A stretch of 64,000 nt of DNA from Prostheceraeus crozeri (GCA_907163375.1 CAJQUW010005533.1:1637001-1701000), one strand, 5' to 3'; positions 50,501 through 63,075 are shown, counted from the stretch's first letter. A program made the numbers and translations. Notes: generated by a model not told the origin, from the sequence alone.

Positions 50501-50619
50501 CTCTGTTAAGAACAGAAGTGATTTCATTTGGATACACAATGGAATTGTCCTCGTTATTTAAACGCTCAATCAAGTTTCTTGTGAGTTGTGACAAGCTATT
50601 CAGAGGACCGCTCTGAGTT
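47561..50619. other. Upstream region, no gene seen
   Basis: AT-rich sequence. No exon, RNA gene or clear repeat was recognised. Confidence 0.5.
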
Positions 50620-51520
50620 GAACTTGGCGCAGATATCAAGATGACATATTCTTTGTTTGGGATGATGGCCCAACCGCACTCAGAGAATTTCATGCCTTCG
50701 TCAACAACATAGATCCCAATATACAGGTTGATCTACAAAGCAATCTCGATTCCATGCGGTTCCTGGACCTAACCATCCATCGTACTTTGATTGGTAAGTT
50801 GGGATACCGCGTGGGCTTCAAGGACACGGATTGCCATCGTCTTCTCCCCATGCATTCCTACTACGCCAATCATGTGCACCGTTCTGTTATTTATTCTCAG
50901 TTACTGCGACTTGCGACGAGGTCATCAACAGCTGTGGACTTTTTATCGGCTTACCACGAAGTTTCTCCTCCATGGCGTGCCTATGGGATCTCCCGTTCGG
51001 CGATTCGATCGGCCTTGAGGCAGGTTCATTGACTGACCGACTTCCAGACCAGTTGGTCGACTGGTTTCAAAAGTTGTGGAGGCCAACGTTGTGCCGCCTG
51101 TACTGTCGCTTCAGACTGTTCAGTCTTTAAAGGTCGAACGACAGTTCGCCTTCATCCGATCCTATTCTCTTTGTCTTGCACATCCACTCACTGTGTGTAT
51201 GTTATTCGATGTCGACGATGTTGGGCATCTTATATTGGACAGACGTCAAACCTCCTTCGGGCAATACGAGGCAAATACGAGGCACTGGTGACACTCGCAT
51301 TTCACGTCATTTTCCCGAGTCCTATAATCCAGCCGATTTCACATTTTTCGCCATCGATCATGATTTCAGTGAGTCCATGCGTCTGCGAAAGGAATCCAAA
51401 TGGATTCGCAGCCTCAACACCAACTTCCCTAATGGTCTGAACGATAACGCTGGGACCATTAATGAGACTTAATTTGTTGACATTGAAGTCAGATTGCACC
51501 GATCGACTCAATAGTCTTAT
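50620..51520 (+). mobile_element. Penelope-like element fragment (RT end plus GIY-YIG)
   Basis: In several plus-strand frames: WRRYQDDIFFVWDDG (RT catalytic DD), NLDSMRFLDLTIHRT, LLPMHSYYANHVHRSVIYSQ, LTDRLPDQLVDWFQKLW, YVIRCRRCWASYIGQTSN (GIY-YIG core) and RHFPESYNPADFTFFAID. Order RT then GIY-YIG is that of Penelope-like retroelements. It is a 5'-truncated, broken copy of a different subfamily from the one at 6.5-7.3 kb. Confidence 0.85.
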
Positions 51521-51859
51521 CCGTGAAGCATACAGAACTGAATCCGTTTCCGTTCGCCTTTGCTATAAAACGGATCGGAACTTGAGAAGTTTTTTGAGAT
51601 GAGCATGTTTTGCACTGTTTGTATTTATTCATCAGCTCTCTATTTATTCTTACTATTTTAATAACTTTGATTACTTGTGTGATAGCTTTGTATTTAATTA
51701 AGGTACATCCAGCTATTTCTACGTCCTTATTGTTTATATAGTCTTTATTTTCATGTTGTATCACACTTCCATTTCTATGCATTGCTGTTCTTGGCTGTAC
51801 ATTTGGCACAGAGATGAGAATTTTACATTTCATGTATGGTTAGCCATGTGAATAGTTTT

Positions 51860-52420
51860 CGCATCTGCGTTCATCCCGTGTCTATCATTTCAGTTCTGCC
51901 ATTGAGAAAGTCTGTTCAAGTCGAAATATCTGGCAATACAAGACATATTTTTGATTTCATACAGCGCTATTTTGGTTTCTGCGCAATCAAAGGGAACAGA
52001 GTGAATGGCATGCGTTCTGAACGATTTTCACAATGTCATACTACTACCAGAGCGGTCTGGTCACAGCAAATATCATACAAAATCTATGGATCAGCGCGGT
52101 CTAATAGTTTGGGCAGGCCTTTCCTTAAGCCATTTTCTTTCGAGAAACCGAGAATGTATGGTAAAATCTTCCTTTCCATGCTGTGTAAAGGGACACCGAA
52201 TGTCTGAGGATAGAAGCATCTTCATGCAGAATGGAATGGCAGCGCACAACTACAGACCCATCGTAAATTATTTCAACTTCACTTTTCTTAAATCTTGGAT
52301 TGACCGTCATCGGAGCCTTTGGAATGCCTTCCGAAACCAATAGATTTAATGCCTTATGATTTTCTTCTTTTGGGCAAGTTTAGGAAATAGTCTGTAAAAC
52401 TGTAATGAACTGGAAAACAA
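51860..52420 (+). pseudogene. Mariner-like transposase relic
   Basis: Frames carry LPERSGHSKYH, then FMQNGMAAHNYRPIVNYFN and WIDRHRSLW, aligning by eye with the block QQDGAPAHY..RWIGRRGP of a mariner/Tc3-like transposase. The catalytic Asp position reads Asn. Frames are lost after about 52340. Very degenerate. Confidence 0.45.
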
Positions 52421-54495
52421 AACTTTCCACCGTTTTCGTCAGATCGACGAGCGATATGCCGAAAAGATTGCGAATGTATAATAATATATGAAGACAGATT
52501 TCGTTATACCAGTAGGTCTACGTTACAAAACCAGCAAAACGTGCCAATGTACACCTCAACATTATATGACAAGAATATGAGCTGATATATAAAGGATGCC
52601 AATGTATGTGCATTAGTACCTTCAAGCAATTAAAAACCGATGAAAATACACAAAAACTACCTATGTAGTGTGTTGGGCGGAATAGGTAGATTGCTGGGCT
52701 GATGATGGTTAAATTGGGGTGCTTTGGTTGTACTTGCAATAAAAATAAACCGAAAAAAATTGATTAGCACTTCCATTCTATTTCATGATTCCAGTACCTG
52801 TCATAATCAATGCAATTGTCTTAAGAACTGCCTGTTTCATGAACAAATGCTTATTTCATTGTGTGCCGAATTGGGCAAACGCTAATTACATTGTCAATGA
52901 TATGCTTATCTGCAATTGACTTGCAAAAGTTGGGATTCGTTAAAAAGATCGTAAATGATGTATTTTCATGCAATCAACTCAATGTTCTATGCATTGTTGA
53001 GTTAGGATTGTCGGCAATTAGATATATTTTTCTGGAGATTTGAAGATCAAATTATATTCGATGCCCAAAATGGAAAACGATGAATAGCATTTTACCTTTT
53101 GAATCATTCCCTCATTTCAAGAAATTATCTTTTGAAAGAGAAGGAAGAGAAATGCATGGTCTTTCGCACAACCTCGTGATATCTACATTATTCCAAGTCC
53201 CAATAATTATAGAAATTTGTGTTTGAACCAAACACACGCTGTTGACAATGGTACTGATTCAAACAATTAGAGCGAGGAAAGATTTCGCTGCATTATGCAT
53301 GATTCATTTATTACTATAATTGATTTTATATTCATTCAGTGCTCTATGATTCATTCCGTAGATAAAGCCTACTCGATGGAGAGAGTAGCTAGTAATTTAA
53401 GTAGCAATACGTCACTCATAACTACATGCAACCATTTTATTCACCATTATACTTTAAAGCATAGCTATATAATAATACCATTTACTCTATGCTCTAGCTA
53501 CTTTTTATCATCCTTGAAGATGGATCCATTCCTTGAGGAAGAAAGGGGAATATTCATATTCGGAATTCTGTCGAGCCTTTTGCCGTGTCATCTCAACATT
53601 CAGTGAGAGCGACGTTCTCCACATCAGATAATTGGGAGAACAATACAAATCATAGTTGATATGGCTGTCTAATTCTTGAGTGGATATCACTTCTACCACA
53701 GAGGATGATTTCATCCATCTTCACAATATTTCCAATGAACGTTTCTTTACATTCAGCGATATCACAAAAAATATGGTATTGGCAAATGTCTGAATAAATG
53801 GCTCAACACATTGCACTTTCACCACAATCATTGAGGTGAGAGTCTTGAAGCAGTTGCGATTTTTTCCACTAAGAATTTTTTAACAATTCTTGCGTTCATG
53901 ACTTCGGCATTTGAGACAAAATATTTTTCGTTTATATTTCTAAGCAATTTAAAGTCGCATGACCAACAGCTGAATCAGAGAATTTTTGCACTTATAAATT
54001 GAATTTTCAGACTTAAATTTTCTCGAATTTATGCATTTTCCAGCATTATCTGATGCTTAAAAGTGCTGAAAATCGTATATCTTTTTACATTAAAGACTAG
54101 TGCTTGTTAACACACCTCGAGTCTTCACTACCATTGCTTTGTTTCTAGTTATCCAGTGTTTTCATTGATCGATCATTATCGATGTCAACTCTGGTTCTGA
54201 TCTTTTGCTTGCAGCATCTCTTTCAAACAAGGTGACAAAGTGTTTTGATCTGATCAATAATTATCACGCTTCACAAGATGCGGTCGGCAACATGCCATCT
54301 GGGCGAGATTTATTCGGACGCCGAATGACTTGCAAGTAGCCATTTACATATACTAGTGAGATTATTCACAAGCAACTTTTTGTCAGGATAACTATTCTAT
54401 TGCTAAATGGTTTTTTGCACATGTCGGTGCGTGGGAATAACCGGACAACCGAGGCGCGGTTTTTCCGAAATTTGGTATACGAGTAAACCACATAA
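52421..54495. other. Upstream region, no gene seen
   Basis: AT-rich sequence; nothing recognised. Confidence 0.5.
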
Positions 54496-54668
54496 GTAAT
54501 TGCTATAACGACTAATGTGTGGTGGTGAGGGCTTGATCCTGACATTCGCTTAAGTGGCTCGTAGCTCAGTTGTTGAGAGCATTTGTCTAGTAAGCCTTGT
54601 TCGTTGGTTCGAATCCAGCCGCACATCTTTTGCATGGCAATTTGAACTATCGTTTATTTAATTTCATT
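54496..54668 (+). repeat. tRNA-derived SINE, best-preserved copy
   Basis: 5' block GGTGGTGAGGGCTTGATCC, A box in GTGGCTCGTAGCTCAGTTG, B box TTGGTTCGAATCCAGCC, then the tail GCACATCTTTTGCATGGCAA and TTTGAACTATCGTTTATT. The A and B boxes have polymerase III spacing. The 3' body shared with the other copies shows that it is a SINE and not a tRNA gene. Confidence 0.88.
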
Positions 54669-55179
54669 GTTGTTAATAGAGGTTATTCGTTAAAATAATT
54701 ATTATTGTTTATCCTTTATTCGCACGTATTATTGCGTGCAAATAACACATTCTATATTTCGATGTATGCTATTCTGACGTCGAAAATTATAAGTCATCGA
54801 ATATATTCAGGTACTTAGACAAACTACTCAAATTATGCTAGTACTAGATGAATAAACTAATATAAGTTTTGATGCTTTCACATTGTTGTCAATGTAAAAG
54901 TAATTATGAAAACACTTGTCACACAGTCTCCGTTTTGAAGTTGCAGAATATGATTGAGGTAGATTTTCTTCAATGAGCTTCAATTTAATTTGTAATAATA
55001 GGTTCACTGATAATATGCACTGCTCCATGTTATTTATTGTCTCGTCAACCTAACGGTGAACAGAAATGATACAGTTATATGTCGCCAGCTAACAAATGAT
55101 AATAAATTCCGCATTCAGAGAATATTCTTATAGCGGACTTGGAATACAAAATAATCAAAATGGGACCCAATGCTGTTCT
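54669..55179. other. Upstream region, nothing seen
   Basis: AT-rich spacer between SINE and LINE. Confidence 0.5.
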
Positions 55180-57060
55180 TTATGGTATGTGATGTTTTGT
55201 GGATAGTTTTCTTGACTGTACATGTGAAGCAGACACAAATTGCATGCGATCACGCACATATGATGAAAGCCAAGTTAAAGTAGCACCATCAATGCCATAC
55301 TCAATCTTCAATCGACTTAATAAGATGTTGTGATCGATAGTATCGAAGACACGTTGCAGATCTAGGAGCACGGACACAGTTATTTTCATCAAATCAGACG
55401 CCGATAGAATTTCATTCCTAACCAAAGTAAGAGTCGTCTCAGTACTGTGATACCGTAAATATTCTGACTGAAAAGGCTCACTGTAGAAACCATGGGATTG
55501 GAGATGGGAAATCAAGGTTTCAGACATCAAAGATTTGATGCCTATAATAGAAGGGGTTGCATTGGGGCGATAATTGCTTGGATCACTTCTATGTCCCCTC
55601 TTTGGAATAGGGACGACGTGGGCAACTTTCCAAGAAGAAGGGTACATAGCCGCGAGTGAGTAATGGAACCAACTCCGCTGCACACTTCTTAAGCACAATC
55701 GCTGGAATATCGTCGGCTCAGAAATCTTCGAAGGGTCTAACTTCCTTAAGACTTTCAAAACTTTCCTCTCACAGATGCTGAAGATCTGGGCATCTTGGCA
55801 TTGGTGGCCAGACTAAGGAGGTACCAGGGTGCATGGATCAAGAGTGGAATTAGTGGTGAAACAACTACTTAGCAAATTAACCTTCCTAGTCGCTGATGCG
55901 GCGGATAATCCAGAAGGCTATCGCAAAGGGGGAAAACATAAACCAAAGAAGTTGGAATGAATTGCCTGAGACGAAGACCAGAACGTCCGGGTATCAGTTG
56001 GGAATGCTAACAACTGCAGAAACGCGCTCAAAGTACTTATGTTTGGCACTCTCAATGATTTACAAAAAATGCAAGCGGAACGATAGGCGATGTTGTTCTT
56101 AGCCGACGCAAAGCACTTGAAGAATTGAAAAACCCTATTTTTCTAAACGTTGTTACTACACTCTCCTGGTTAAGCCATTTCGGTTTAAGCAGTTGAAAAA
56201 GAAGAAAGTATGTAATCAGACATACCACAGATAACTTCTTCGGTAACAAAAGAACAAATGCCGTCCAAATCATAGCTATCGATCGAATTAAGCACATCAT
56301 TCCAAGGAAAGTGACCAAAGAAATCTTTGAGATCTCCAGGATCACCCCAGGATGCTTGGTTGAAGCGTTAAAGACTTCGTCTGGGAGGTTTTTGAGAAGC
56401 ACTCTCAAGGACTGTGGACATTATGGTAGTCTAACATTGGTCAGATCTGCCCAAAGATGCTTTAATCTTAACATCAACATAGCAGTTTGGGTTTGTTGTT
56501 AGAAAAAAGTCAGGTGTACTGGCAATGTCTCCATTGACGGTCTGGACCTCGGGTTAGGTAGAAAGCTAATTGCTCCATGTCATTTAAAGTGGAAAGGCTT
56601 CAAGCTCGACGCTAGCAAAATCACAGTGATTAGAAGTCAACCAGTTGTATTAGAGTTGCGGACATTGCAAACCGAGTAAAACATCTTCTGCATAGGAGGA
56701 ACTGACAATGATACTTTCAGTCGAATAATTAAGTTGAGCAAAGAAGCCTTCATCATCACTACAGCTTGGAGACCTGTACAACGCTGCGATGAAGATATGT
56801 CGACCATCAGTATTGAATCGCAGTCATAAAATCTGGTAGCTGGCACTATCGACATCGAAGACATCGAATGTAGGAGCTCCAGAAGCTTGCGAATCTGAAC
56901 ACAAGCCCCAGGTTTTCCGCGGAACAAGTGTGAAGAATTTATCCAGGACAGTCAAGATGGTTCATCCTCTGAGAGTCACGAACCTGGGTTTCTGTTAGTG
57001 CTAAAATGCTGCGTTGAATAGTCTGAAGATATTACAAAAAATCCTCTGCCTTTTGTAATT
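55180..57060 (-). mobile_element. Jockey/CR1-like LINE fragment A
   Basis: The RT part (55758-55180) has WKVAHVVPIPKRGHRSDPSN, then YRPNATPSI, SEYLRYHSTETTLTLV, LLDLQRVFDTIDHNILLSRL and SYVRDRMQFV. The upstream endonuclease part (about 56930-56050) is scattered over frames with many stops. The copy ends inside the RT at the 3' side; an old, truncated element. Confidence 0.8.
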
Positions 57061-57225
57061 TAGGAACTTTTATAATGGTTTTTTACATATTTTTTTATAC
57101 GCCGATCGATATGTATGTTTTTTATTTCATAATCTGTTAACTCTTCTTCTACATCCATTACTCGTCATGATTCTTATTCTCTTTATGTTCAGTTCTATTG
57201 TTCCAAGAAATTTCTTGTGACTTGT

Positions 57226-57780
57226 ACAGTGTGAGTCAAATTACTTGGAACATCTTTAATTTTTCGAAATGGAATATAATCCACATAAAAAAGGCTATTT
57301 ATTCCATAATTGAAATGTATTTGGACATCAAAAAAGCTTATAATTCCTCTTGTTTATGTCACTCTTAATCTAGTATGGCTTCCTTTTGCCTTGTACATAG
57401 CTTCAATCTTGTCTGGCATTTGAGCAATAAGCTTTTTACAAGTATCCTTGAATTTATCACTCAACTCACCAGCTCGAGTCGCAAGTGTTAATATACGATT
57501 GATTAGCTCACTTTTGCTGGTGCAAGTGGATTGAAGAATTTTGTTCTTCAAAATTTCCCGCAATGTTTCAATGTCTGACCTATTCGAGGCCAGTCCAGAA
57601 CACGAATTGCCTTGTCATTGAAGAAGGTCTTAGCCATCTTCGAAGTGTGGCATGGTGCGTTATCTTGCTGAAATGATAATGAGTCATTGCCATACCACTC
57701 GCAGCATTGTGGCAGTAAACACGTTTCCAGAAGTTTTATGTATTATTGCATCCTCAACAATACAGACCGTTTCAAAAATA
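57226..57780 (-). pseudogene. Tc1-family transposase C-terminal relic
   Basis: The minus strand reads, over frames, FQQDNAPCHTSKM-like sequence (here SAR...APCHTSKMAKTFF), NDKAIRVLDWP, then EILKNKILQSTCTSKSELIN and AYCSNARQD-like frames to the stop. The SPDLNPIENLW block with the catalytic Glu is deleted. A TACAG-type terminus with GTGTGAGTCAAATTACTTGG lies at 57226. The relic lies between LINE fragments A and B. Confidence 0.75.
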
Positions 57781-59900
57781 ATTGCACAAAAAAGCTATGC
57801 CATTTTCAAATGACCTAAAACGACCTACTAAAACGACGTTTAGGTATACGTGCCGGCGTAGGAAGCATAGATATTGGTCGAGTCTCATGCAAATTAGGCT
57901 TTGTGTTTTGGGTATGGGGACTATGTCGGCTCTTTTCCAGAGGAGCGGAGGATCAGCATTCTGAAGACATGCGTTATATATGCGGCAAATACGCTCAGTG
58001 AGATGTGATGACAACTTTGACCATAAAATAGCCGGTATTCCATCGGATCCAGGAGACTTGCGCGGAGACACTTTTGAGAGCATTGACTGGATTTCATGAA
58101 GGGAACGACGAATGGGTGTGGTGGAAACTCAGGATCATCAATTTGCATTGGAGAAATATGAAGTTCATTAAAAGTGTCAAGAACATTCCTCACTGGTGTA
58201 TAGGGATCACACAAAGGCAGCCAATACGGGTCCATAGAATTACCAAGAACTCTATCACGTATCTTCCATATGGATGTGCCTTCACGCTTGAGGCGTGTGG
58301 CCCAATTTTTCTTTGCTTGGAAGACAGACGCCTTATGTGCGTACAGGCTCCAGCTCTTAGAGAGATAGGCGTAATGTCTCATTGATTAGCACGTTAACTG
58401 TTGAAGTAATCCATGGCCTTTCCCTCGAACTTCGCTTTATAAGATCATATGGAAGGAAAGAGAGGCAATGATTTATGATGCCATACAGCTTTCTGCCATA
58501 TCATTTAGATCAGTGTTTGATAATATCAAATCAAAGTCCAACGCCAGGAAGATATTCTCAATTATTGAAATATTTGAATCATCTAATTTCAAGACATTGT
58601 TAAAACTTCAATTTCTGAAAACTGATTGACAGGTTTTAGATGAAGGACTGCGTGGTCGCTTGATGCGAAAGGAGCATGAACAGTTGGTTCGTAGTACGAC
58701 GATACAAATTTTTCAGAGATCAATAAGTGGTCCAGGATAGCATCCTTGCGAGTGGGAACGTTGATTGCATTGCTCAAGCAAAAGCTACTCTCCAAAAAAC
58801 AAGACTCAATGCGATTGAAATCGCCTACGATGTATAGAGGGAAATCGTAGAAAATATCCATTTGATCATCAATTAGAGACGTCACGTCAGCAAGAGATCT
58901 GATGTCTGCTTTGCGGTGGAATTCATTTTTTGCCCATGAGGAAAATAGACAATGAGTAATAAGCACAAAAAAAGTCACGGCATACCCACAGAAGAAGGAA
59001 TTCGACGTCCGGATTATCCGAAGAAGATGCACTTATAAAGTTTGCACTGAAGTTAAACTTTATCCGCCAACAAATACCGGCTCCTTTCTGATTCGTACAT
59101 CGATCTGCTCGATAAAAATTGTAGCCATCAATGTTAAGATGTACTTTTAGGGATGACAACATTCAACCAGCTTTGGACGATGCATGCTAAGTCTGAAGAA
59201 AAGTTGGAAACGAATAGTGAAATTTCATCTATTTTGTTAACACCGGAGCGAGCATTTGTAAAGCACAAGAATGGAAGCTGCATCTGTCGTCATGCGTATC
59301 GAGGTTCTTTTGGAATTAACTTTCCATTGAAAATCACAAGAGACTCGCCTGATTCGGTAACGACTGCGTTTAACTCATCTAACAGATGCTTGCGATGTTC
59401 CAATTGTGACCGAGTAAAGTCCGTGCGAATGTGTACTTAGTGAAGTCCTTGCTTATCCTTTAGCTTTCTGGAATTTACCAAACACTTCTGCTTGCAATGA
59501 ACAGACTTAAAAGTTACTCGGATAGGTTGAGTTTTCTTAAATCCACTAACAATTTTGCCGATGCGTGAGGCAGAAGTCACATTGTCACCATCGACACCAA
59601 CGGTCTTGAGTACTTCGCTTAAGGTATTCGTAATATTATCTTAGTCTTGTCCGTCTTCATGTTTGCGGAGACCAAACACGACAACGTTGCATTTTTTGTC
59701 TGCACTTTGCTCGTACTCATCAATTGCTTTATGGATCACATCATCACCATCAAGGGAAATCCTAGTTTTCAGTTGCTCTCTCAGTGAAGCGATTTCTTGT
59801 TCAATGGCTGCGAAGCGATCGAAAACGTCACATAGACTGATTGATTTGCATCCATTGCAGAGGTATGATAAATTATCGCTCGCCATTACTGACTTGATGA
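57781..59900 (-). mobile_element. Jockey/CR1-like LINE fragment B (ORF1, endonuclease, RT start)
   Basis: ORF1-like part (59886-about 59400): YLCNGCKSISLCDVF (Cys-rich head), a coiled coil (IEQEIASLREQLKTRI), then RRM-like NVVVFGLRKHED and VRMCT-side sequence. Endonuclease part (59162-58590): YNFYRADRCTNQKGAGICW, FPLYIVGDFNRIES, APFASSDHAVLHL. RT start (58382-57780): SPRKSPGSDGIPAILW and WKRADIVPIPKT. Frames change several times. The RT is cut off near 57840. Confidence 0.82.
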
Positions 59901-59929
59901 CACTGGCAGATATGTTGGAGCATTCTTTC

Positions 59930-60248
59930 CTGGCATGAAACTTCTTTCTACATCAACTAATGTGACATCATCAGTATATTTCACAAGTTACATTCGATGG
60001 CTTGTAATTCGGCAAATATAAAGAAAATAAGTATGGCCCCAACGACGAGCCCTGAGGCACACCACTGGAAACATGTTCGAGGAACTGGTTATCTCTCCCA
60101 GCTTCACTCTCTGTTGGCGGTTACATTAATAATCGTTCACCCAATTTGCGAAAACATCACAATTTGGCATAGAAGAGTTTGATAAACAGCATAACAGAAA
60201 GTCGTGCGGGACACAATCGAACACATGACTCATATCGAGAGTCACTAT
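59930..60248 (-). mobile_element. LINE fragment C, downstream half
   Basis: The minus strand encodes TLDMSHVFDCVPHDFLLC, GVPQGSSLGPYLFSLY and KYTDDVTLVDV, the RT palm motifs with catalytic DD. It starts exactly at the end of the hAT transposon at 60249 and its other half lies beyond that transposon. Confidence 0.85.
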
Positions 60249-62157
60249 CAGGCTGTCTAGCGCGTCATTTTTTTTATTTTCTTCATTTTTTTGCTGCCGC
60301 TGTCATTTTTTTCATTTTTTCTTCGAAATTATGCATTCTCAAATAGATTTTTGTAAATTGCCGACTACTAGTCTAGTTCAAAATTTATCCTTAGAAATAT
60401 CAGCTCTCCACTTTTTGGATTTTATGATTTTGTTGACTAATGCACTGAACTCCAGATGTCGTATAACTTGATGGAGAATCATAAAACTTCCGCAGCACTC
60501 TGTTTTTTGGGCTATTCATTATCTTATGGGTGATTTGAAAACTGATGAAACAAATGAAGACTGTAGCCGACCTTCTTCGCATCAATACCGCCAATACAGT
60601 CCATCATCTGCAAGAAGTTGAATTTGGTTAAGCAGCCAATGTCATGAGGGCTATGCAGTCAGAAAGGCAAAAGAAGGAAAGCCGTGAATCAATGAGAACC
60701 TCCTATATAGCTATGATTAACATCTACAAACAAAGTTACCTATAGATTCGGAGTTGTTGAAGGATTTGACCTATCTATCCCCCAGTTCGAAGCAAGAGAG
60801 TCAAACAGATTCATTGAACGCCATTAGCCGACTGGCTTCACAGATGCCGCATATCATCAAAGAGTCTCAAATGTCAGCTTTGCGTGATCAGTGGAAGCTT
60901 TATCAATCAGAAAGTATTCCTGATGAACTTTTCCGAGATAGAACAGGGAAATTGCTTTCTATCGATCAATATTGGAGTGATGTCATGAATATCAAGTTCG
61001 AGAATAGTAATCAGAAGAAATATGAACTTCTTGGTAAATTGATCAAGAGTTGTTTGTCCATCAGCAATGGTAATGCTGATGTCGAACGCAGCTTATCGGA
61101 CAATAAGAACACGCTATCGGTTGAGCGAACTAATTTTAGTGATGAAGCACTGGTGGCCTTGAGAAGGTGCAAGGAGCATGCACGTCAATATGGTGGCTCT
61201 GAGGAAGTGTGTACGCTCTCCAAAGAGATATCGACCTCCGTACAACAGTCGCATCGAAATTCTCAGAGAGGAAGAAACGCGAACGCGAAGAGTTGGCGAT
61301 CGCAAAGAGAAAAGAGGAACAAGCTGTTGAGGAGGAAAGATCACGCCAGGTATTGATTGATAAATCTGTTAGGAAACACAAGAAATTAGATGCGAAAGAG
61401 GGAAAATTAAAGAAGATAGAAGAGGAAGTAACGGAAGAATACGAGATCTCGCTGCGGATGTTAAAAGAAGCAAAGTTGCAACTGGACAACTCCATCGCTG
61501 CAACTGATATGGTGGGTATTAGAGTTGCCCAAGAATTGTACTCCTCAGTGAGTGAGAAAGTTTCAAGGCTGAGCGAATTAAATACAAAACAATCCATAAA
61601 AAGAGCAGAGATTGGATCGAAGCGAAAGTGTGCATTCGAGAAACTTATGAACAATGTTAAAAATCGAAAGAAGATGTGAAGCCATGAACAATACTTGCAA
61701 TTATTCATGAATTGATTGGTTTTGTTATTCTATCACCAATGTTTTTATTTTGATTGGATGTTGAGCATGTACAACTTACGTAGGTAATGTTAAGTGAGAC
61801 ATCTATATCTAAAGACGGTATACAGTGATGGATAATTAATGATACATTCATTGTATTTATCAAATCTTTACATACGGGTACACGATTTTGATATGTACGA
61901 CTTTTTAACCTTAAGATTTGCAGCGTATAATCTTTTGAATGATGACTGTCGGGCATGTTGTTTGGATGGAAATGCTACAGGAGTCAATTAAAAATTACAT
62001 TATACTATTGCAATGATGAAAGTGATACGCTATATTGTTCGATTCTTAGTGGATACTTTATCATTTCTTTCATTTTTCCGCCCCCAAAAATCATTTTTTT
62101 CTTGAAAAATTCGTCATTTTTTCTCATTTTTTGACTTTCCATTCGGTAGACAGCCTG
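60249..62157 (+). mobile_element. hAT-like DNA transposon inserted in LINE C
   Basis: Inverted termini CAGGCTGTCTA on both sides, each followed by repeated TCATTTTTT motifs. CACTAT flanks both ends (60243-60248, 62158-62163). The plus strand codes for a transposase C-terminal half. 1,909 bp. The insertion splits the RT frame of LINE C. Confidence 0.9.
60754..61679 (+). pseudogene. hAT-like transposase C-terminal part, frameshifted
   Basis: LLSIDQYWSDVMNIKF, the dimerisation-type block SNGNADVERSLSDNKNTLS, VERTNFSDEALVALRR, then a frameshift near 61230 into a charged coiled coil (SERKKREREELAIAKRKEE) ending KNRKKM and stop. It belongs to a family seen widely in invertebrates, as I recall it. 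The N-terminal half is not present as an open frame, though degraded frames (TVADLLRINTANTVHHLQEV, AMQSERQKKE) precede it from about 60560. Confidence 0.82.
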
Positions 62158-62262
62158 CACTATTCTTACAGCTCTGACATTAGGTAGCTCTAAAAACTTC
62201 TGAATGTTGTCTTGAATGGTGACCAAAGCACATGCGGTTGATGATCATGGTCTGTAGACAGA
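62158..62262 (-). mobile_element. LINE fragment C, upstream half
   Basis: The minus strand reads ALVTIQDNIQKFLELPNVRA then VRIV, and stops at the hAT terminus. On the far side the frame resumes with TLDMSHVFDCVPHD. This is the typical LINE sequence VRAVxxVTLDxSxAFDxVPHD. So the LINE was older than the hAT insertion. Confidence 0.85.
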
Positions 62263-63014
62263 CTGATAACGATCATAACAGTTGATGATGGACTCACGAT
62301 AATGACTCAGCATACTGTTCTCGCAGACTTAGTGATGATTATACTGTTGATGAATGCACTGTGTTGTTGATAAAGATTTTATTGAGAAATGTAAATACAT
62401 ATTCGTCTTATGCGCTCATATGTAATGTAGCACGAATATATATCGAAGCACATAGATACCCTACGTATATGCGTCAATGTGATTTATCGCCTTTCCGGAC
62501 GACTCTTTGCCCAATTAATCCGGATGCGCGAGCTTTTACTTTGTTGTATTTGTATGCAATCCTCAACTTCATTATTGTAGAATGGATGAATTTGGATAGT
62601 TGTTATGGATGACATCATAGATACTGGATATCTGCCTTCGGAGGTAGCGCGTCTCATATTAGGTGAGTTTGATGGAGCATCATAAGTTAAATGTATTTAT
62701 TCAATTTCATGTGTTTGACTTGCCGATTTTTCGAAAAATTTGTCATTATCTTTCGACAGCACGTATTTGAATTTGGGGTTTAAGTCTTAATTCTGGTGCT
62801 AGTCTCATTTAGATACCAACACAATTTCTTGATTTTATGAAAATGCGGATCCTTCAAATATTCATTTTGGCAGCACTGTTTTTGTAGACGATCATATCCA
62901 TGCCATATGTAAACCTTCATGTGTATGTCACTAGACACGGCATCGCATTCTTCACTCTCCGATGTTCGTCACTAACGATAAATACATCCTACATGCATCC
63001 TACTTGTATATGTA
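62263..63014. other. Upstream region, nothing seen
   Basis: AT-rich sequence; nothing recognised. Confidence 0.5.
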
Positions 63015-63075
63015 CAGGGTTGCCAGACGTCCGGATATTTTGTCGGTGTCCGAATTTTTCCGGACTTTTTTTGTC
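63015..63075. mobile_element. Probable hAT-type transposon terminus
   Basis: CAGGGTTGCCAGACGTCCGG, followed by repeated TCCGGA/GTCCGAATTTTTCC motifs, resembles hAT termini of the CAGGGTTGCCA type. The matching inverted end was not found before the window edge, so the element may continue beyond 64000 or be a single remnant. Confidence 0.5.

Noticed and set aside
50472-50693. Minus-strand 73-codon frame
   Set aside because: Antisense of the Penelope-like RT region on the plus strand.
54545-54620. Functional tRNA gene
   Set aside because: A and B boxes are present, but the shared 5' block and tail in other copies, and no clean cloverleaf by eye, show a SINE.
61209-61679. Coiled-coil protein of 156 residues as a host gene
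   Set aside because: It is the frameshifted C-terminus of the hAT transposase and lies between that element's termini.
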